From: Salinispora oceanensis
GTDB taxonomy: Bacteria; Actinomycetota; Actinomycetes; Mycobacteriales; Micromonosporaceae
DNA length: 64,000 nt
Assembly (NCBI RefSeq): GCF_000383575.1
Contig: NZ_KB911579.1
Span: 2,760,523 to 2,824,522 of the forward strand
Direction of reading: 5' to 3'
Numbering within the stretch: position 1 is the first letter of the stretch; each line of letters opens with the position of its first letter. Shown here piece after piece: positions 26,578 to 34,700 of this stretch. A program made the position numbers and the translations under genes. A model generated the notes under the pieces. That model ran no database searches, was not told where the DNA came from, and worked only from the letters and a program-made list of their open reading frames with translations.

Positions 26578-26605
26578 AGCCCCCAGCACGCCAGCGCTGG
26601 GGGCT
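26578..26605. terminator. perfect 10-bp-stem hairpin
   Basis: AGCCCCCAGC (26578-26587) pairs perfectly with GCTGGGGGCT (26596-26605) across an 8-base loop. It lies about 80 bases downstream of the DUF397 stop codon and acts as a likely rho-independent terminator of the XRE-DUF397 operon. The rest of 26408-26683 shows no gene. Confidence 0.7.
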
Positions 26606-26683
26606 CAAGTGCTTGTCAGCGCCGGGCGTGCGTAACGACCGCCTGCCACGCCTCCGGACCGAACACCAGCGTGACCATCAGGT

Positions 26684-27004
26684 CTATACGCCTACCGGTG
26701 CACATTCTCCATCGTTGATCCCTGCTCGGAACGCGGTCCACTCTGCCGACGTGAACCGCAGCTCCTGCCCGTCCTTGCAGACCTGGACGCCGCTGGGTAG
26801 CTGGATGACCCATGGGTGCTCGTGGCCCGTCCCCACCGCCCGGATGAGGTCTTCCCACTCGGAGTAGGTGGCGGCCAGCTCCGGCCCAGCCGGGTCTTTG
26901 CTGTCCCGGATGTAGACCGTGTGGGCTGTGTGCGCCCATTCAACACAATTGCCACCGGAGCCCCCAGATCGGGTGCTTTTACGGTACTCGCGGAGCTGAG
27001 TCAT
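26684..27004 (-). CDS. DUF397-domain protein
   Basis: 106 residues. YRKSTRSGGSGGNCVEWA followed by VYIRDSKDPAGPEL matches the first part of DUF397. After a short insert, VQVCKDGQELRFTSAEWTAFRAGINDGEC repeats the second part, so the domain looks partly duplicated compared with typical ~60-residue members. DUF397 proteins are small actinobacterial partners of DUF5753/XRE regulators and influence development or antibiotic production. The ATG at 27004 overlaps the stop of the regulator gene (ATGA, 27001-27004), confirming that they act as a pair. Confidence 0.88.
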   Translation of the reverse strand: MTQLREYRKSTRSGGSGGNCVEWAHTAHTVYIRDSKDPAGPELAATYSEWEDLIRAVGTGHEHPWVIQLPSGVQVCKDGQELRFTSAEWTAFRAGINDGECAPVGV

Positions 27005-27852
27005 GGCTGATACTCCAGGATCGGAACGGCTTGGCAGCAGACAAGCCTGAAAATCGTTTCGTACCGGGTGATCTCGACGCCCTTTTGCAGGTACGCGGCG
27101 GAGCTGGGCGAGTCGAGATAGACAACTGACGGGTCCTCCGCAGGGTCCGGAAAGTCCAGGATCACGAACGCGGACTCCATCGCGGCGTGCGCGCCAACTG
27201 TGAGCGGTAGGACCGAGATGGTGGTGTTGGGTCGGGTTGCCACCTGACGCAGCCTGGTGATTTGCTCGGCCATCACATCCGACCCGCCGACCTCGCGCCG
27301 CACCGCCGCCTCGTTGAGTACGACATGCAAGGCTGGTGGTTGGGGGTCGGCCCGCGTGAGGATCGCCTGGCGACTGATCCTCAGCGAGACGCGGCTTTCG
27401 ATTTCGTAGTCGCTGTCGTCGGGGTTGCGCGCCTGGTAGACGGCGCGCGCGTACTCGGGCGTCTGCAACAGACCCGGGATCAGTTCGGACTCGTAGGTCC
27501 GGATCGTGGCCGCAGCGGGCTCGATCTCCAAGTAGAGACTGAACCACTCCGGGACCTCGTCGCCATAGACGTGCCACCAACTCTGACCGCCCGTCGCCAA
27601 AGCGAGCGCGGTCAGCTGCTCGGTTTCGTCCGCCGATGCCTGGTAGTGCGCACACAGCACCGCGACATCTTGGGGTTTGACCGGGTGCCGTCCGGCCTCC
27701 ATTTTGAACAACTTCGCGCGGCTGATGCCGAGCCGCCGATGCGCGACTACCTCGTCAACCGATGCACGGGTGGTGTCGCGTAGCCGGCGCAGTTGCCGGC
27801 CGAGTTGGCGGCGGACCACGGTCGGGCCAGCTGCTGGGGCTGGAGTGGGCAT
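27001..27852 (-). CDS. XRE-family regulator with DUF5753 domain
   Basis: 283 residues. The N-terminal helix-turn-helix (RQLGRQLRRLRDTTRASVDEVVAHRRLGISRAKLFKMEAGRHPV, given here by its span at about residues 16-60) is followed by a DUF5753 domain containing WFSLYLEIEPAAATIRTYES, LIPGLLQTPEYARAV and RVSLRISRQ. ATG at 27852 with GAGGAGAGG upstream; the 294-codon version from 27885 is less likely. It is cotranscribed with DUF397 and divergent from a row of three small genes. An inverted repeat at 27967-27993 in the shared promoter region is a candidate operator. Confidence 0.9.
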   Translation of the reverse strand: MPTPAPAAGPTVVRRQLGRQLRRLRDTTRASVDEVVAHRRLGISRAKLFKMEAGRHPVKPQDVAVLCAHYQASADETEQLTALALATGGQSWWHVYGDEVPEWFSLYLEIEPAAATIRTYESELIPGLLQTPEYARAVYQARNPDDSDYEIESRVSLRISRQAILTRADPQPPALHVVLNEAAVRREVGGSDVMAEQITRLRQVATRPNTTISVLPLTVGAHAAMESAFVILDFPDPAEDPSVVYLDSPSSAAYLQKGVEITRYETIFRLVCCQAVPILEYQP

Positions 27853-27966
27853 ATTCCTCTCCTCGTAATCCCTGGCCACACCCACAGTGTCTCAACCTGA
27901 GACCGCACCGTTGGCGCTGGGGCCAGTAGAACAGCGGCGCGAGGCCAGTGGAACAGAAAGCGGGTC

Positions 27967-27993
27967 GTGATACTTGTGTCGTGAGAGTATCAC
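27967..27993. promoter_or_regulatory. inverted repeat GTGATACT-N11-AGTATCAC
   Basis: A perfect 8-bp inverted repeat (27967-27974 and 27986-27993) lies between the divergent XRE regulator and the small-gene cluster. It is a candidate operator for the XRE protein. GATAC recurs at 28058-28062, suggesting a further half site. Confidence 0.5.
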
Positions 27994-28105
27994 TGCGATA
28001 GTCGAGTGGAGTTCGGTCACCATGCGCAATCAAACCGAACCCCTCGGGAGTTAGTGCGATACCTCGTACTCCCGGTCTTTGCCTGATCAGAGAGGGGAAC
28101 AGACC

Positions 28106-28324
28106 ATGGTTCGCTGGCTACTTCGCCGCTGCCGACGCCCCGCACCGTTGGACGTCACCGGCCGCACCACCCCGTACGCGGCGTGCGCTAGTGCCCTCCA
28201 CCCGAAACGCCCAGCCAACCAGCCCATGTGGATGACCCAGCCCACCGTTGCCAGCCCCCAGGTAGGCCGCGTGGGCTGGCTCACCCCGGCCCAGCAGTGG
28301 CGAGCCAACGGAGGCCGCTGGTGA
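28106..28324 (+). CDS. small basic protein, unknown function
   Basis: 72 residues, rich in Arg and Pro, starting VRWLLRRCRRPAPLDV and ending TPAQQWRANGGRW. ATG at 28106 follows GAGGGGAAC. It is the first of three short genes divergent from the XRE-DUF397 pair. No domain is recognised. The GTG-start codons and G/C-rich third positions support coding, but only moderately. Confidence 0.5.
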   Translation: MVRWLLRRCRRPAPLDVTGRTTPYAACASALHPKRPANQPMWMTQPTVASPQVGRVGWLTPAQQWRANGGRW

Positions 28325-28379
28325 CCGCGTACCGGCCGTCCGCCCAAGCCGCCGCGCGGCGAGGCTGAAGGGGACGTCG

Positions 28380-28535
28380 ATGGTTGTCGTTGCTACTGCC
28401 GTGGTCGTTGGGCTCGCCGTTGGCGTGGTCCTGGGCCTGGTGACCAAGAGCCGTTCGGGCAGTTGGTGCCCCCGGTGTGGTGACCTCAAGCGCTGCCTAC
28501 GTGACCACGACACGCGCGGGAGCCGGCCGTGGTGA
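28380..28535 (+). CDS. small membrane protein with Zn-ribbon-like CxxC tail
   Basis: 51 residues, too short for routine ORF calls. One transmembrane helix (VVVATAVVVGLAVGVVLGLV, about residues 2-21) is followed by a cytoplasmic tail with SWCPRCGDLKRCL, a CPxCG knuckle. GAAGGGGACGTCG upstream gives a ribosome-binding site. It overlaps the start of the next gene by 7 bases, indicating cotranscription. It may interact with the Cys-rich protein encoded next. Confidence 0.55.
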   Translation: MVVVATAVVVGLAVGVVLGLVTKSRSGSWCPRCGDLKRCLRDHDTRGSRPW

Positions 28536-28969
28536 GAAAGGCACATGACCCGATGCGCCCGCTCTGGCGGTGCCGGGCCTGCGGCGCCGACTGGCCCTGC
28601 CAGCCCGCGCGGCTCGCGTTGCTGGCGGAGCATCGCGGCAGGAGGTCAGCGCTGCTGGCCCACCAGGGCAACCTCCTGGCCGAGGCATCTGATCAACTAT
28701 CCCGACTCAACGGCACCAGACCGGACCTCAGGGAGAGGTTTGTCGGCTGGTGCTGGCGGGTCGAACCCGAACACCCCACAACCAGCGCCTTCGAGTCGGG
28801 AGACCCGGACCTGGACCTGGTGTTTCGCGGCATCGAAATAATTATCCGTAGCCACTGGGGAGGACGGACCTGCCCCCGGTGCGTGACCACAGGTTGTCCG
28901 CATCTCGACTGGGCCGACGGCTGGCTGGCCAGCCTACGAAGGTCATCGGAAGGCCACCCAAGCGGGTAG
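28529..28969 (+). CDS. Cys-rich hypothetical protein conserved in actinomycetes
   Basis: 146 residues with two cysteine clusters: LWRCRACGADWPCQPARLALL at residues ~12-30 and GGRTCPRCVTTGCPHLDWADGW near the C-terminus (CPxC...C). Together they look like two zinc-binding sites. I know similar proteins beside XRE-DUF397 units in Micromonosporaceae, sometimes loosely annotated; the function is unknown. GTG at 28529 overlaps the small membrane-protein gene. The middle part (LLAEASDQLSRLNGTRPDLRERFVGW) is helical. Confidence 0.7.
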   Translation: MVRKAHDPMRPLWRCRACGADWPCQPARLALLAEHRGRRSALLAHQGNLLAEASDQLSRLNGTRPDLRERFVGWCWRVEPEHPTTSAFESGDPDLDLVFRGIEIIIRSHWGGRTCPRCVTTGCPHLDWADGWLASLRRSSEGHPSG

Positions 28970-28997
28970 CGGAGCCCGAAGCGGGTATCGGAACGCC

Positions 28998-29849
28998 GTG
29001 GTAGGTGGCGTCGTGGCAGGTGGCGTCCGGGTCGGGGGGCCCGATCTTCGGCGTTTGCTGGCGGGGACGGCCGCCGTCGCCGCGGGCGGGGCGGTGGGCC
29101 ACGCGTTGCCGGTGGTCACCGCCAGCGGTGTGCTGCGGCGCCGGTGCTGGCCCCGGCTGGCCGGGGTGGGCGCGGCCAACCGGATCGCGTTGACCTTCGA
29201 CGACGGGCCACGCCGTGCCTCGACCGCCCGGTTTCTGCGGGCATTGGAGCGGGCCGACGTGCGGGCTACCTTCTTTCTGCTCGGCAGACTGCTCGACCGC
29301 GATCCCGGACTCGGACGGGAGATGGCGGCCGCCGGGCATGAGCTCGCGGTGCACGGATGGGAGCACCGGAACCTGCTGTGCCGATCCCCTGCCGCGACCT
29401 ACGCCGACATTGCCCGCGCTCGGGATGCCGTCGCGGCCGTCACCGGAGCCGCACCGTTGTGGTACCGGCCGCCGTACGGCGTGCTGACGATCTCGGCGTT
29501 GCTGGCCTGCCGGCGGCTGGGCCTGACCCCGCGCCTCTGGACCGCCTGGGGACGCGACTGGGACGCCACCCGGTCTCCGGCGGCGATCTGGGAAACCATC
29601 GTGAAGGACCTCGACGGTGGGGGCACGCTGTTACTGCATGATTCGGATCATGCGTCCAGCCCGGGTGCCTGGCGCGGCGCCTTGGCCGTCCTGCCCCGCC
29701 TCGTGCGCTGGGCCCGGGAGCGGGAGCTGACCATCGGGACGTTGGGCGCACACGAGGAGCGAGGCTGCCGGGAGCCCGGGGCGGGCGTATGCCGGTCCGG
29801 GAGCGACCGGGGCATGGCGACGTACCGGGTGGGTAACCGCAGCCGGTGA
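28998..29849 (+). CDS. polysaccharide deacetylase (NodB-like, CE4)
   Basis: 283 residues. NodB motifs are present: motif 1 ALTFDDGPRRA (catalytic base Asp and metal Asp), motif 2 VHGWEHRNL (H..H; here HGWEHRN), motif 3 RPPYG, motif 4 AWGRDWDA and motif 5 LLLHDSDH. The N-terminus has a hydrophobic Ala/Gly-rich stretch (LLAGTAAVAAGGAVGHALPV) that could be a signal or anchor. The enzyme removes N-acetyl groups from a cell-envelope sugar polymer or lipid-linked sugar. GTG at 28998 is the likely start. The stop overlaps the glycosyltransferase start (GTGA, 29846-29849). Confidence 0.88.
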   Translation: MVGGVVAGGVRVGGPDLRRLLAGTAAVAAGGAVGHALPVVTASGVLRRRCWPRLAGVGAANRIALTFDDGPRRASTARFLRALERADVRATFFLLGRLLDRDPGLGREMAAAGHELAVHGWEHRNLLCRSPAATYADIARARDAVAAVTGAAPLWYRPPYGVLTISALLACRRLGLTPRLWTAWGRDWDATRSPAAIWETIVKDLDGGGTLLLHDSDHASSPGAWRGALAVLPRLVRWARERELTIGTLGAHEERGCREPGAGVCRSGSDRGMATYRVGNRSR

Positions 29850-31021
29850 AGCCACGGCCGGGCGGGAGAAGTCCGCGCGCCGGTACGTCCCCGGTCGGTG
29901 CCGGTCGCGACGACCCGGGCGGCCCGGGTCAGCTGCGGATCCTGCTCGTCTCCGCCGACATCGGGGCGGGCCACGACGCCGCCGCGGCCGAACTCGCCGC
30001 CCGGCTCGCCGGCGACGGAGTCGTCGTGGAGCAGCTCAACTTCTTCACGGCCCTGCCCCGGCCGCTGCACCGTCTCGTCCGGGAGGGCTACCGCACCATG
30101 CTCCAGCGGTTCCCCTGGAGCTACGACGCGCTCTTCCGGTTCACCGACCGGTCGTCGTCGATGGTCCGGGCGTTCCGGGCCGCGCTGCGGGCGGCCGTAC
30201 CGCAGATGCTGTCGCGGATATCCGCGGACACCCGCCTGGTGGTGACGACGCACCCGTTCGCCAACCAGCTACTCGGCCCGATGCGCCGGACGGGGCAGCT
30301 CACCGTGCCGGTGCTCAGCTACGTCACCGACTTCGTCGTCCACCCGATCTGGGTCGCGCCGGGCGTCGACACCTACTGCGTCATTCACGACGGGACGCAG
30401 CGGCAGGCACAGGCGCGTGGGGCGGCTGATGTGCGGGTGGTCAATCCGCTGATCTCCGCCGCTTTCGCGCCCTCGGCGACGGCCTGCCAGCGTACGGCTC
30501 GGGCCCGGTTCGGCCTGCCCGAGCAGGAGCGGCTGGCGTTGATCGTCGCTGGCTCCTGGGGGGTGGGCGACGTGGCCCGGACCGCGCGCGATGTGCTCGC
30601 CGCCGGCTGCGTCAGCCCCGTCGTGGCGTGTGGGCGCAACGTCCGGCTCCGCCAGCGCCTGCGTACCTTCCCAGGACACGTCCTGGGCTGGGTCGAGGAC
30701 ATGCCCACCCTGATGCGGGCCGTTGATGTGGTGGTGGAGAACGCCGGCGGACTCACCTGCCAGCAGTCCCTGGCCGGTGGGCTCCCCACCGTCACCTATC
30801 GGCCGATTTCTGGGCATGGTCGGGCCAACGCGCAGCTGCTCGCCGAGGCGGGGCTCACCACCCATGTCACCAGCGCTGCCGAGCTGGGGCCGGCGCTGAC
30901 GGAGCTGACCGGCGTGGCGGGCAGCCCGGCCCTTCCCGTCGACAGCGCCACCGACATGGCCGGTCTGATTTCGGAGGTTGTCCGGAGCGGCCACCGGCTT
31001 GACCGGAAGCGGTCAGTATGA
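29846..31021 (+). CDS. MGDG-synthase/MurG-like glycosyltransferase (GT28 type)
   Basis: 391 residues. The N-terminal domain begins ILLVSADIGAGHDAAAAELAARL, the GAGH motif of monogalactosyldiacylglycerol synthases. The C-terminal donor-binding domain has VENAGGLTCQQSLAGGLPTVTY and GHGRANAQLLAEAGL. The family transfers a sugar from a nucleotide donor to a membrane lipid or polyprenol acceptor. Coupled by overlap with the deacetylase, it suggests a two-step pathway making or tailoring a glycolipid; the deacetylase could act on the transferred GlcNAc. The acceptor is unknown. Confidence 0.87.
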   Translation: MKPRPGGRSPRAGTSPVGAGRDDPGGPGQLRILLVSADIGAGHDAAAAELAARLAGDGVVVEQLNFFTALPRPLHRLVREGYRTMLQRFPWSYDALFRFTDRSSSMVRAFRAALRAAVPQMLSRISADTRLVVTTHPFANQLLGPMRRTGQLTVPVLSYVTDFVVHPIWVAPGVDTYCVIHDGTQRQAQARGAADVRVVNPLISAAFAPSATACQRTARARFGLPEQERLALIVAGSWGVGDVARTARDVLAAGCVSPVVACGRNVRLRQRLRTFPGHVLGWVEDMPTLMRAVDVVVENAGGLTCQQSLAGGLPTVTYRPISGHGRANAQLLAEAGLTTHVTSAAELGPALTELTGVAGSPALPVDSATDMAGLISEVVRSGHRLDRKRSV

Positions 31022-31082
31022 GCGCGCACTCCTCCTAGGCTGGGGGCGAGTCCGCCTTGGGAGTGACCTAGGAGCCCTGGTT

Positions 31083-31586
31083 ATGCCGCAGTCACACGAC
31101 TTGGATCATCGGTACGTGGTGCCGCCCTACCTGCGGATCGTCAACGAGCAGACGGTGCCGGGCACGAGCCAGCCGGTCGCGCTCTGGGACTTCCGGGTGG
31201 CGCAGCCGAACGTGTCCCAGGTGCCGGGCCCGGTCATGCACACACTCGAACACTTTCTCGGCACCTACGTACGCCAGCACCACCCCACGATCATGAATGT
31301 CGCGCCGATGGGCTGCATGACCGGTGTGTACGTGTGGACGGTTGGTCCGTGGAGTTTCGACGACCTGGCTGAGGTCATCGCCGCTGGGCTCCGCTCCATC
31401 GAGGACGCGACCGAGGTGCCACTCGCGAACGTCATCCAATGTGGCTCAGCGGAGTACCACTCGCTGGTGGGTGCGCAGGAACTCGCCGCGCAGCTGCTCG
31501 CGAAACGGGATCAGTGGGGGGATCCGGGCCCCGACGCCCACGAGGTGAGCGAGGCGGACCTGCGGGAACTCGCAACGGGCCAGTGA
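31083..31586 (+). CDS. luxS: S-ribosylhomocysteine lyase LuxS
   Basis: 167 residues, close to the family length. The metal-binding HTLEH (His53, His57), the catalytic Cys in APMGCMTGVY (Cys78) and the third metal ligand in IQCGSAEYH (Cys120) are all present, so it should be active. LuxS splits S-ribosylhomocysteine into homocysteine and DPD, the AI-2 precursor, in the activated methyl cycle. The ATG at 31083 is chosen over upstream starts that run into the preceding gene. No pfs or methionine-cycle gene is adjacent, so the gene stands outside its pathway context. LuxS is sporadic in actinobacteria. Confidence 0.95.
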   Translation: MPQSHDLDHRYVVPPYLRIVNEQTVPGTSQPVALWDFRVAQPNVSQVPGPVMHTLEHFLGTYVRQHHPTIMNVAPMGCMTGVYVWTVGPWSFDDLAEVIAAGLRSIEDATEVPLANVIQCGSAEYHSLVGAQELAAQLLAKRDQWGDPGPDAHEVSEADLRELATGQ

Positions 31587-31624
31587 GCCGACACCAAGAG
31601 CGGGCCAGTGAGCCGACACCAAGG
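31576..31624 (+). repeat. 25-bp direct repeat over the luxS stop codon
   Basis: A unit beginning CGGGCCAGTGAGCCGACACC occurs at 31576-31600 and again at 31601-31624. The first copy contains the luxS TGA, so the 3' end of luxS has been duplicated in tandem. Confidence 0.85.
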
Positions 31625-31722
31625 TGGTAACAGGGGAGGAACGTCCCGCGAGAAGGCGAGAATAATTTTACTTTTGTCCCTAGCGGGTCCGGCGGTCGTA
31701 CCCGCCCGGTGGAGGGGGACGC

Positions 31723-32751
31723 ATGATTCGCCGTCGGTTCATCGCCTGCGGGCTACTGCCGGTCGCCACCGGACTGAGCCTGCTCGCGCCCGCCACACCG
31801 GGTTCGGCGCAGCCCCAACCCGGGGCGGACAGCCGGTCGGACCGGGAGACAGTTGACGCTTCCTCGACCGAGCGGCTCGAGATCCGGGCACCCCGCGAAT
31901 TCAGCGGCATCGCCTGGCTCACCACCGAGGAGAGCGACGGGGTGGTGCAGGAGGTCTTCCTGGTCTGCCACGACACCCGGGACAACGATGCGGAGCGCGA
32001 CCTGCCGCGACTCTCGATCGTGCGGACGCCCGTCGACCCGAACGGAATCATCGTTGACGAGCTCGACGTCGAGTTTCCCGGTCGTCGGGTGCCGAATGAT
32101 CTCGAGAGTATCGCCCGGCTGCCCGGCCGGGACGCGGCCCTGCTGGCGGAGAGCAACGCCGACGGCGACGACCCCGACCCCACGATCTATCTCGCCCGGT
32201 GGGACCGGGACCTCAACGTCGAGATCGTGAACGCGGTGCCGTGGCCCGAGACGCCCGAGCCGCTGGCGAACGTCGAGGCGACGGCCGTGGTGACGATCCG
32301 CGGCATGGACTACTTCGTCTACGCCGAGCGGGCGGAGGGCCAGGACACCACCTTCATCCACATGACTCGCCTGAAGGTGTACGAGGACGGCGAGATCCGG
32401 TTTGGTCGGCGGTGGACCTCGGTTCCCTTCACCGCACTCGAACCACCGGGTGGACGGCCCGCCTCCGGCATGGACATCGACCGGTGGGGCAACGTCTACG
32501 TCTCATCCGCGTACGACCCGGGTGACCTCGGCCCCTTTGACAGTGCGGTGTACCGGGCGGCGACGGTCCGGCAGGAGGGACGCGGCGGCGTGCGGCTGCG
32601 TCCGGTCGAGCCGCCCCAGCAACTGGCGCGCAGCTCGGGCCTCAAGGTCGAAGGCGTGGGACTGGTCGCCGGCACACTTCCGATCTTCATCGGAGACGAC
32701 GACGAGGACTACGGTGGCCTGCTGCGGCAACTGCGGGTGACCTTCGAGTAG
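31723..32751 (+). CDS. exported beta-propeller-like protein (esterase-like phytase-type)
   Basis: 342 residues with an N-terminal signal peptide (MIRRRFIACGLLPVATGLSL, likely cleavage after GSAQ near residue 29; RRRF hints at Tat). The mature part contains EFSGIAWLTTEE, NDLESIARLPGRDAALLAES and ASGMDIDRWGNVYVSSAYD, and ends with LKVEGVGL. This resembles the 'esterase-like activity of phytase' / SdiA-regulated propeller type, in which DLE and E-G motifs bind Ca2+. The assignment is tentative. The unusual upstream sequence aataattttacttttg (31660-31676) is AT-rich and may be the promoter. Confidence 0.55.
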   Translation: MIRRRFIACGLLPVATGLSLLAPATPGSAQPQPGADSRSDRETVDASSTERLEIRAPREFSGIAWLTTEESDGVVQEVFLVCHDTRDNDAERDLPRLSIVRTPVDPNGIIVDELDVEFPGRRVPNDLESIARLPGRDAALLAESNADGDDPDPTIYLARWDRDLNVEIVNAVPWPETPEPLANVEATAVVTIRGMDYFVYAERAEGQDTTFIHMTRLKVYEDGEIRFGRRWTSVPFTALEPPGGRPASGMDIDRWGNVYVSSAYDPGDLGPFDSAVYRAATVRQEGRGGVRLRPVEPPQQLARSSGLKVEGVGLVAGTLPIFIGDDDEDYGGLLRQLRVTFE

Positions 32752-32837
32752 GCCGGTGTCGTTCACCGTGCGTCGGTGGGCGATCCCCCGCCTGGTTGGG
32801 GGCAGCGAACAATGTGCCGTTCTGAGAGCATCCCCCG

Positions 32838-34145
32838 GTGACGATTGGCGATCCTCCCCGTGCCGATGAACGGACAGCGCCGGGCCCACAAGGCCACCTG
32901 ACTGCTCCGCGTCGGGACGCCGGGCAGCTGGGCACCCCGTTCTGGCAGCTGTGGTCCGCGTCCGCGGCGTCGAACCTCGCCGACGGGATCGTCAAACTCG
33001 CGCTGCCGCTGGTCGCGGTCAGCTTGACGGATTCGCCGCTGCTGGTGGCCGGGGTGGCGATGGCGTTCAGCCTGCCGTGGCTGTTCTTCGCGCTGCCGGC
33101 CGGCGCCCTGGCCGACCGGTGGGACCGCCGCCAGGTGATGGTGGCCGCGAACACGGTGCGTGTGGTGTTGTTCGGGGTGATGGCGCTGGCCGCGGCCCTG
33201 GACGCGGCGTCGATCTGGCTGCTCTACGCGGTGGCGTTCGGTGCCGGTGTCGTCGAGACGCTCTACGACACCTCGGCCCAGTCGATCCTGCCGCAGGTGG
33301 TGTCGCGGGACGCGCTGGCGCGCGCCAACGGGCGACTGCACGCGGTCGAGTTGACGGCCAACCAGTTCGTTGGCCCACCCCTGGCGGGGTTCCTGGTCTC
33401 CGCGAGCGTGGCGCTGGCGGTGGCGGGGCCGGCGGGGCTGTGGGCGGCCGCGGTCGCGGCGTTGCTCCTCATCCGTGGCCGGTTCCGGGTCGAACGGGAA
33501 GCGCCGACCAGCCTGCGCCGGGACATCGCGGAGGGCCTCCGGTTCCTCTGGCGACACCAACTGCTGCGCACCATGGCGGTGATGGTGGGGGTCAGCAACT
33601 TCACGATGAGCGCGATCTTCGCGGTGCTGCCGCTCTACGCGGTCGGTCCCGACTCGGCGATGGGGCTCACCGAGCCGGGGTACGGGCTGCTGCTCGCGAC
33701 CCTGGCCGTCGGTATTGTGCTCGGCTCGTTGGTCGCGGGGGCGATTGAACGACGGCTGGGTCGCTCCGCCACCCTCGGCGTGGCAATAGTCGTCGCCGCC
33801 GTGGTTGCCGGCGCACCGGCGTTGAGCGCCAACCCGTTCGTGGTCGGCGCCGTCTACTTCGGGGGTGGGATTCTGGTCGCCACCTGGAACGTCATCACGA
33901 TCTCGCTCCGCCAACGGATCACCCCCGACCGGCTACTCGGCCGGGTCAACAGCGGCTACCGGATGCTGGCCTGGGGCGGCATGCCCCTCGGTGCGCTCAC
34001 CGGCGGTCTGCTGGCGGAGTTGCTCGGCCTGCGCGTGGTCTTCGCGGTCATGGGTGTGTTGGCGCTCAGCCTGGTCATCGGACTGATCTGGGTGACCGAC
34101 AGTGCGATTGACGCTGCCGAGCGGGAGGCGGAGCAGCAGGTGTGA
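32838..34145 (+). CDS. MFS transporter (MFS_3-type drug exporter-like)
   Basis: 435 residues with about 12 helices. It begins LWSASAASNLADGIVKLALP and has LPAGALADRWDRRQVMVAA as the loop 2-3 motif. It is paralogous to the gene at 14142-15485. The GTG at 32838 is the only good start close to the first helix. It is convergent with the Lrp/AsnC gene, with 7 bases between the stop codons. The substrate is unknown; members of this group export macrolides, siderophores and other small molecules. Confidence 0.88.
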   Translation: MTIGDPPRADERTAPGPQGHLTAPRRDAGQLGTPFWQLWSASAASNLADGIVKLALPLVAVSLTDSPLLVAGVAMAFSLPWLFFALPAGALADRWDRRQVMVAANTVRVVLFGVMALAAALDAASIWLLYAVAFGAGVVETLYDTSAQSILPQVVSRDALARANGRLHAVELTANQFVGPPLAGFLVSASVALAVAGPAGLWAAAVAALLLIRGRFRVEREAPTSLRRDIAEGLRFLWRHQLLRTMAVMVGVSNFTMSAIFAVLPLYAVGPDSAMGLTEPGYGLLLATLAVGIVLGSLVAGAIERRLGRSATLGVAIVVAAVVAGAPALSANPFVVGAVYFGGGILVATWNVITISLRQRITPDRLLGRVNSGYRMLAWGGMPLGALTGGLLAELLGLRVVFAVMGVLALSLVIGLIWVTDSAIDAAEREAEQQV

Positions 34146-34152
34146 ACGCCGT

Positions 34153-34605
34153 TCAATCCGGGTCAACGCTGACCGGCCGTTCGAAGAACGACTCCAGGAC
34201 GACGATGGTCTGGGTGCTGGTGACTCCGTCGATGGCGAAGAGGCGCCTCAGGAGGGCTTGCAGGTCCTCGGTGGTGGCGGTGCGTACCTTCACCAGCACG
34301 CTCGCCGTGCCGGCGATGATGTGTGCCTCCTGGATCTCGGGTATGGCCGCGAGCGCGTCCCGGGTGGCCGCGTCCCCCATCCACGCGTCGGAGCCGAGCA
34401 GCACGTAGGCGAGCACGTCCCGGCCGACCGCGGCCGGATCGACGTCAACGGTGGTACGCCGGATCACGCCCCGCTCGCGCAGCTTGCGTACGCGTTCGTG
34501 CGCCGAGCCCGCGGACAGGTCAACGGCGGCGCCGAGGGCCGCGTAGGGCTGGGTCGCGTCCTGCTGCAGGCGGCTCACCAGGACGCGGTCAATATCGTCA
34601 AGCAT
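34153..34605 (-). CDS. Lrp/AsnC-family transcriptional regulator
   Basis: 150 residues. The N-terminal helix-turn-helix is LDDIDRVLVSRLQQDATQPYAALGAAVDLSAGSAHERVRKLRERGVI (residues 2-48), followed by the RAM ligand-binding domain (AYVLLGSDA...EAHIIAGTASVLVKVR...STQTIVVLESFFERP). It senses amino acids or related metabolites. ATG at 34605. It is divergent from the SMP-30 lactonase, with 95 bases between them, so control of that gene is plausible. One typical binding-pocket stretch (VTG.YD) is replaced by IAGTASV. Confidence 0.9.
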   Translation of the reverse strand: MLDDIDRVLVSRLQQDATQPYAALGAAVDLSAGSAHERVRKLRERGVIRRTTVDVDPAAVGRDVLAYVLLGSDAWMGDAATRDALAAIPEIQEAHIIAGTASVLVKVRTATTEDLQALLRRLFAIDGVTSTQTIVVLESFFERPVSVDPD

Positions 34606-34700
34606 CGAACACCCATCGGGATCGGAACGGCGACGACTTGACCGTACCAGATTCGGAAGGCAGGCTGTGTTGTAGAACAGCATCTGGCAAGGAGGCCGAT

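Noticed and set aside
31083..31586. AI-2 quorum-sensing system
   Set aside because: Only luxS is present. No lsr, luxP or luxQ-type receptor lies nearby, so a signalling role cannot be claimed.
32763..33914. 383-codon minus-strand frame opposite the second MFS gene
   Set aside because: Same antisense composition as above. The plus-strand transporter explains the sequence.
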